From Clostridia bacterium (GTDB lineage: Bacteria > Bacillota > Clostridia > Oscillospirales > CAG-272), in NCBI GenBank assembly GCA_900770145.1, contig CAAGJL010000033.1:1-5273 (forward strand): a DNA stretch of 5,273 nucleotides. Direction: 5' to 3'. Made by a program: the position numbers and the translations under genes. This document shows, piece by piece, positions 5,235 through 5,273 of the stretch (within the stretch, counting starts at the first letter, position 1; each line of letters begins with the position of its first letter). The notes under the pieces were generated by a model. It was not told the origin of the DNA, made no database searches, and worked only from the letters and a program-made list of their open reading frames with translations.

Positions 5235-5266
5235 TTAAGGGGGATTTTTTCAAAAATCCCCCTTAA
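5235..5266. terminator. 15-bp hairpin, possible terminator downstream of the oxidoreductase
   Basis: TTAAGGGGGATTTTT (5235-5249) pairs perfectly with AAAAATCCCCCTTAA (5252-5266), leaving two bases at the centre. It is the strongest hairpin after the oxidoreductase gene, about 150 bp from its stop codon. The A/T run is at the top of the stem and no U-tract follows on the plus strand (CGCGTCT), so it lacks the usual terminator form. It may instead be a repeat end or an RNA-stabilising stem. Confidence 0.4.
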
Positions 5267-5273
5267 CGCGTCT

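Noticed and set aside
4975..5253. Small minus-strand gene of 92 codons at the right end
   Set aside because: It runs across the direct repeats and into the oxidoreductase 3' end, with no ribosome binding site or domain. The repeated peptide follows from the DNA repeat.

Overview
The window looks like chromosomal DNA of a GC-rich member of the Clostridia (Bacillota), probably a gut lineage near Oscillospirales or Christensenellales. The grounds are the lepA-hemW gene pair, strong Shine-Dalgarno sites (one AAAGGAGGT), sigma-A type promoters, a tRNA with an encoded CCA end, and many short palindromic intergenic repeats of a kind seen in those genomes. The taxonomic placement is inference; no marker was searched.

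Layout. Positions 1-465 hold no convincing gene. They contain a cluster of short hairpins (41-305) and a heptanucleotide tandem repeat (433-467). A perfect 38-bp palindrome (466-503) follows and serves as the terminator of a minus-strand tRNA-Trp(CCA) gene (504-579), which has its own promoter (600-628). Positions 682-835 hold a GC-rich hairpin and an approximately 55-bp tandem duplication with nested half-repeats. Next comes the minus-strand operon lepA (3795 to 1981) then hemW (1981 to 836), whose stop and start codons overlap by one base. A divergent intergenic region (3796-4001) carries well-formed promoters for lepA and for the plus-strand gene at 4002-5087, a Gfo/Idh/MocA-family NAD(P)-dependent oxidoreductase of unknown substrate. 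The last 186 bases are non-coding and hold a degenerate 42-bp direct repeat 90 bp apart and a 15-bp perfect hairpin.

Functionally, lepA (translation GTPase EF4) and hemW (radical-SAM heme chaperone) are housekeeping genes that often sit together in Bacillota. In many relatives the heat-shock genes hrcA-grpE-dnaK-dnaJ follow them, but here hemW is followed by repeats and tRNA-Trp. No strong intrinsic terminator is visible between hemW and the tRNA, so operon transcripts may run through the tRNA to the palindromic terminator. The oxidoreductase is transcribed alone within this window. I found no clear undescribed system. The items most worth checking are the repeat families and two unpaired positions in the tRNA-Trp.
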